Under the pieces are notes generated by a model that did not search any database, was not told the DNA's origin, and was given only the letters and a program-made list of their open reading frames with translations. A program made the position numbers and the translations under genes. From a bacterium (GTDB lineage: Bacteria > UBP6 > JAFGXH01), in contig JAMOQH010000118.1 in assembly GCA_027064085.1 (NCBI GenBank), positions 1-8,625 of the forward strand: 8,625 nucleotides of DNA. Direction: 5' to 3'. Positions 5,562 through 8,625 of the stretch are shown here, piece by piece (the first letter of the stretch is position 1; the number at the start of each line of letters is the position of its first letter).

Positions 5562-7787
5562 TTAAATACCTCTTTCATACTGTGCACTAGTTATATTTTC
5601 AATATTTTCTTTAATCTTTTTAATTGATTCTTCATCATTAGTTATCGCTTTCTCAAAAATCTTGGCAATCTCTATTTTAGTTACTTTTAGTTTGGTATTT
5701 GTATTTATATCACTTAAATCAATAAAAAAACTGGAGAAAACACCATCTAAATCATTAATAATATCTGTATTTAAAAAATTATCATCATTATATATCCTAT
5801 GATAATCCCCTTTTAGCTTTTTTACAAATAACTTAGTTCCCTTTAAAGTTATAACTTCTGAATTTTTTTTACAAGCTTTAATACATTCATTATTCATAAT
5901 ACTTTTTTCACAACCTGTAATTTGATGAAACAAACACTGCCTAGTTGTTAAAAGTAAAGTGGGATGATAAATACTATAATAAAGTTTAAAATCTTCAGGA
6001 GCATTTATTTTTCTTATTTGCTTCTTACTTAACTCATTTGAAATAAATGCTCCACTACAATTAAAATTTTCTTTAAGGTTAAGTAAAGTAAATGAGTTAA
6101 TAATGTTTAAATATGGACCTGCAATCCAATTAATATCTCTTTTATAAGCTTCATAGGCTATTCCTGTATTATTTGTTAAAATAAGCTTAGGCTTAACTTC
6201 ATTTAAAAATTTAACTGCCAAACTATAGTCATCTCCAATTATAACAGATGGAAACCATGGAATTAAGTTTTTATTATTTAAAAATATATCGACATACTTA
6301 TCATAAACGCCTTTCAAAGAATCAGGAATTTTAAAGTAGAGTTCATTATTCGTACGGCTAATATCCAAATCTTTTTCAGATGATATTAAAATAGACAAAA
6401 AAGGGTTGATTTTAGCTCTTTTTACCTTTTTAATTTTAGGTAATTCAACATATTTTATTATATTTCTAGAATCATTTAATAAATATAAAATCTCATTTCG
6501 TACTGATTTTAAATCTTTAAATGAAATAAACAAGTTGTCATCAAGTTTATCTAAATTTATATCTTCAATATGGTATTCATAATTATTTAAAACATCTAAT
6601 TTTGCTCTAAAAAATTCATTATTAAGTATATATTTTCCTTTATTACTAAGTTTAGTTTTAGAAGTTATTTTAAATGAATCATTTGCTTTTTTTACATATA
6701 TTTTTAAAAAATCGTTAAATTTACCCTCAATTTTAATAAAAATTGGAATTTTATCAATATCTAGCTTATCAATTTTGTATTTTACTGTATTTATTATATC
6801 TGTTTTAATATCATGAAGTTCTTTTTTAGCTTGCTCCATTGTTATATTGTTTTTTTCAGAATAATATTTTGCAGAATTATCTCTTGGAGTATCAGTAAAC
6901 ATATCTTTACTAATTTCTCCTTTTAAAAAAGTATTAGAAAACCCCCTGTTAAAAACTTTGTATAAATCACTATCATCTTTACTTAATGTATTATATTTAT
7001 AAAAATGATCTAGATGTTTTCTCCAAGTATCAACAACTGTATAAACATAGTGATATTTTTTTATTCTCCCTTCTATCTTTAGAGAATCAACATTAACATT
7101 ATATAACTCTTTTAAATCATAAAAAGCAGATTTATCTTTTATATTAAATGGGTGTTTTTTATCTCTAGCAGTTTTTAAATACTCTGCTCTACAAGGCTGA
7201 CTACAAACTCCCCTATTTCCAGAATTTCCATTTGTTACAGAACTAAAATAACATATACCAGAAAATGAAATACAATTTGAACCATGAATAAAAACTTCTG
7301 TTTCTATATTGTTTTCATGAGAGATTTTAGTAAGAGATTCTATTTCATAAATACTTAACTCTCTTGACAAATTAACTCTAGCTATTTCTAATTTTTTTAA
7401 AAATTCAATTTGCCCTTTATTATGAGTTGTTAGCTGTGTAGAAGCATGTACTTCTAAATCTTTAAAATATTTAGATAACAAATACAATAATCCAAAATCC
7501 TGAACAATTATTCCATCAATACTTGTATTATTTAATTTATTTAATAACTCTATTAATCTATAAAGCTCTGCATCTGTTAAAATTACATTCAATGTTAAAA
7601 ATATTTTACAATTATACTTGTGTGCAAGCCCTAAAATCCCCATTAAGCTATCAAAATTTATATTTGTAGCTCTTTGCCTTGCATTAAAAACATCTAAACC
7701 ACAATAAATAGCATCTGCACCAGCAATAATTGCAGCCTTTATTGAATCTATGTCCCCCCCAGGAGCGAGTAATTCTATTTTATTCAT
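5562..7787 (-). CDS. U32-family protein, RlhA-like (23S rRNA hydroxylation type)
   Basis: The 741-residue product starts with ELLAPGGD and AGADAIYCG, the classic U32 N terminus. The family signature is at 168-200: HGSNCISFSGICYFSS, then GNSGNRGVCSQPCR, with Cys172, Cys179, Cys195 and Cys199 as predicted 4Fe-4S ligands. Residues about 330-445 match the collagenase-like DUF3656 domain, and about 465-740 form a second U32-like half. That long architecture is the one of E. coli RlhA (about 650 residues), which makes 5-hydroxycytidine in 23S rRNA, rather than the shorter tRNA-acting TrhP. The old name collagenase/peptidase is probably misleading. A second cysteine set, Cys618, Cys626, Cys635 and Cys639, lies in the C-terminal part. 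No Shine-Dalgarno precedes the ATG; a TATAAT lies only 5 nt upstream. The start is nevertheless fixed by the conserved N terminus. The RNA substrate is inferred. Confidence 0.88.
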   Translation of the reverse strand: MNKIELLAPGGDIDSIKAAIIAGADAIYCGLDVFNARQRATNINFDSLMGILGLAHKYNCKIFLTLNVILTDAELYRLIELLNKLNNTSIDGIIVQDFGLLYLLSKYFKDLEVHASTQLTTHNKGQIEFLKKLEIARVNLSRELSIYEIESLTKISHENNIETEVFIHGSNCISFSGICYFSSVTNGNSGNRGVCSQPCRAEYLKTARDKKHPFNIKDKSAFYDLKELYNVNVDSLKIEGRIKKYHYVYTVVDTWRKHLDHFYKYNTLSKDDSDLYKVFNRGFSNTFLKGEISKDMFTDTPRDNSAKYYSEKNNITMEQAKKELHDIKTDIINTVKYKIDKLDIDKIPIFIKIEGKFNDFLKIYVKKANDSFKITSKTKLSNKGKYILNNEFFRAKLDVLNNYEYHIEDINLDKLDDNLFISFKDLKSVRNEILYLLNDSRNIIKYVELPKIKKVKRAKINPFLSILISSEKDLDISRTNNELYFKIPDSLKGVYDKYVDIFLNNKNLIPWFPSVIIGDDYSLAVKFLNEVKPKLILTNNTGIAYEAYKRDINWIAGPYLNIINSFTLLNLKENFNCSGAFISNELSKKQIRKINAPEDFKLYYSIYHPTLLLTTRQCLFHQITGCEKSIMNNECIKACKKNSEVITLKGTKLFVKKLKGDYHRIYNDDNFLNTDIINDLDGVFSSFFIDLSDINTNTKLKVTKIEIAKIFEKAITNDEESIKKIKENIENITSAQYERGI

Positions 7788-7792
7788 TAATA

Positions 7793-7798
7793 ATTATA
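7793..7798 (-). promoter_or_regulatory. Possible -10 box directly upstream of the U32 start
   Basis: TATAAT on the minus strand (7798-7793) ends 5 nt before the ATG at 7787. It would put the transcript start at or next to the start codon, giving a leaderless mRNA, consistent with the absence of a Shine-Dalgarno. The matching -35 (ATTACT, 7821-7816) fits only three of six bases. An alternative TATAAT farther upstream, at 7858-7853, has only a T-run in place of a -35 and would give a leader of about 60 nt. Confidence 0.25.
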
Positions 7799-7870
7799 CC
7801 CAATAAATAGTAAGTAGTAATACATTGAGTAACAATAGTCAAATATTATGTTATTATATCTGCAATTCGT

Positions 7871-7898
7871 AATTTAAAAAAAATATTTTTTTTAAATT
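7871..7898. repeat. Perfect 28-bp A/T palindrome
   Basis: Two 14-bp arms, with no spacer, are exact reverse complements: AATTT, eight A, T, then A, eight T, AAATT. It lies about 85 nt upstream of the U32 start, in the 191-nt gap to the small plus-strand frame. It could be a bent-DNA or UP-type element for flanking promoters, a regulator site, or a factor-independent pause. No known motif is recognised. Confidence 0.7.
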
Positions 7899-7915
7899 TA
7901 TGATATTTATGATAT
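7898..7915. repeat. 9-bp tandem repeat next to the palindrome
   Basis: TTATGATAT is present twice head to tail, at 7898-7906 and 7907-7915, beginning on the last base of the palindrome. A 9-bp period is close to one helical turn, so the two copies could be bound side by side by one regulator. The function is not known. Confidence 0.6.
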
Positions 7916-7978
7916 TCTATAACATCTTTACCTAATTTGTAAAAATATTATTTTCTAATACTAATATAAGGATATTTA

Positions 7979-8038
7979 ATGTTTTATAAAAAAGATAAAA
8001 GATATGTAAAAAAGAATTTAAAACAAGCTGCCCATTAA
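7979..8038 (+). CDS. Possible 19-residue basic peptide
   Basis: An ATG at 7979 opens a 19-codon frame (MFYKKDKRYVKKNLKQAAH) ending in TAA at 8036-8038. It is preceded by AAGGA at 7968-7972 with a 6-nt spacer, a good ribosome-binding site for this window. A possible -10, TATAAC, is at 7918-7923. The peptide is lysine-rich with no hydrophobic stretch. It could be a real small protein, a leader peptide, or the surviving start of a lost gene. It converges on the Rpn-like gene, with about 9 nt between the ends. I do not recognise it. Confidence 0.25.
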   Translation: MFYKKDKRYVKKNLKQAAH

Positions 8039-8047
8039 TCTGTAATA

Positions 8048-8625
8048 TTAGTTATCTTCTATGTTTAACTCTCTTTGTAATTCTTTAATTTTTTCTATGG
8101 ATAACTTGGTAGCTTTTGATACAAATATAGGTTCTGAAGCTAATTTTAACATCTCAATCGCGGTTTCTACTTTTGCTTCTATTTTACCTTTTTCAATACC
8201 TTTTTCTATACCCTTTTCTATACCTTTTTTCTCTCCTCTTTCTTCAATTTCATTAATCAATCTCATCATTCCACCCATGTTATCCTCCTCATTTAAAGTT
8301 TTCAGAGCTTCTTTAATATTTATTCTATCACTTGATATTAATTTAACAAATTTATTAATTTTATCAAGCATTATTAATTCTTTTTCTTTGTCATAACCTG
8401 ATAATATTTGCTTTATTTTTAATATTATTTCATCTAAGTCTTCTTGATTAATTTCTTTATTATCCGTTGCTAAAATATTACTCAATAAATTATCTATCGC
8501 TTTTAAGTCTTTTAAACTCTTTTCATTTAACATTATTTTATAAATATCAAATTTAGCTATATAATTTATTGCATTATCAAATGGCTGTTCTATTAATTTA
8601 GTTAAATCAAATTCAAAATTCCACT
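8048..8625 (-). CDS. Rpn-like PD-(D/E)XK nuclease/transposase-family protein, C-terminal part
   Basis: The minus-strand frame is open from the right edge to the TAA at 8050-8048, giving 191 residues of C-terminal sequence. The ATG at 8533 is internal: 30 in-frame codons lie upstream of it, beginning WNFEFDL, with no stop. The visible part is helical and charged, then has a run of EKGI units (EKKGIEKGIEKGIEKGK) and a tail with LSIEKIKEL. Such charged EKG repeats followed by an L-[ST]-x-E-x-I-x-x-L tail are typical of the Rpn/YhgA-like proteins, which are recombination-promoting DNA endonucleases often annotated as transposases. The nuclease core would lie in the missing N-terminal part, so catalysis cannot be judged. 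The family call rests on the tail only, and an unrelated coiled protein remains possible. Confidence 0.65.
   Translation of the reverse strand, partial: WNFEFDLTKLIEQPFDNAINYIAKFDIYKIMLNEKSLKDLKAIDNLLSNILATDNKEINQEDLDEIILKIKQILSGYDKEKELIMLDKINKFVKLISSDRINIKEALKTLNEEDNMGGMMRLINEIEERGEKKGIEKGIEKGIEKGKIEAKVETAIEMLKLASEPIFVSKATKLSIEKIKELQRELNIEDN
8186..8233 (-). repeat. 12-bp tandem repeat encoding EKGI units
   Basis: Four consecutive 12-bp units (8186-8197, 8198-8209, 8210-8221, 8222-8233; plus-strand form ACCTTTTTCTAT with one to three changes) encode the four-residue repeat I/E-EKG in the Rpn-like gene. Because 12 is a multiple of three, unit gain or loss keeps the reading frame. Such tracts are common in this family. 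Confidence 0.75.

Noticed and set aside
5562-7787. Naming the U32 protein a secreted collagenase.
   Set aside because: There is no signal peptide, and the cysteine motif and DUF3656 architecture match the RlhA-type RNA hydroxylation proteins.
8061-8396. A 111-codon plus-strand frame with FSIPFSIP repeats.
   Set aside because: It is the antisense of the EKGI repeat region of the Rpn-like gene.
8531-8533. The ATG at 8533 as the start of a complete 161-residue gene.
   Set aside because: The frame continues open for 30 codons to the window edge with plausible protein sequence (WNFEFDL onward), so the gene is 5'-truncated by the window.
1-8625. A recoded genetic code with TGA as an amino acid, suggested by low GC and absence of TGA stops.
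   Set aside because: Only TAA and TAG end the genes, but there are few genes. No conserved region requires an in-frame TGA to be read, and Trp is TGG.

Overview
The window is a strongly AT-rich stretch of bacterial chromosome, by eye roughly a quarter to 30% G+C. It carries six protein genes, two of them cut by the window edges, plus one very small possible gene. Clear Shine-Dalgarno sites, a lipoprotein signal on one gene and ordinary TAA/TAG stops with TGG for Trp point to a low-GC bacterium using the standard bacterial code. The EGF/DUF285 lipoprotein suggests an outer-membrane or surface-displaying organism, but the window does not settle the phylum. No rRNA, tRNA, CRISPR array or complete mobile element is visible.

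Layout. Positions 1-569 (minus) hold the 5' part of a secreted leucine-rich-repeat protein that runs off the left edge. It is divergent from a cytoplasmic ankyrin-repeat protein (706-1419, plus), which has a good sigma-70 promoter. Converging on the ankyrin gene is a large lipoprotein (1453-3492, minus) with six EGF-like domains followed by nine DUF285/BspA-type repeats, eight of them at an exact 75-bp period. Divergent from that gene is a two-gene unit on the plus strand: lipoyl synthase lipA (3601-4482), then, 6 nt later, a membrane-anchored alpha/beta hydrolase with a complete Ser-Asp-His triad (4489-5526). Converging on it is a long U32-family protein of the RlhA type (5562-7787, minus), predicted to act in rRNA hydroxylation rather than proteolysis. 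An AT-rich intergenic region follows with a perfect 28-bp palindrome, a 9-bp tandem repeat and a 19-codon frame. The right edge holds the 3' part of an Rpn-like (PD-(D/E)XK nuclease/transposase family) gene (8048-8625, minus) with a 12-bp repeat tract.

How the genes fit together. The left 3.5 kb is a small cluster of repeat proteins (LRR, ankyrin, EGF, DUF285) of the kind used for protein-protein contact. Two are predicted to be exported and one is cytoplasmic. The right 5 kb is mostly housekeeping: lipoate cofactor synthesis and RNA modification. I do not see a clear new multi-gene system. The best leads are the lipA-hydrolase pair, the animal-like EGF array on a tandem-repeat lipoprotein, two seven-G tracts in coding sequence of an AT-rich genome, and the palindrome upstream of the U32 gene.
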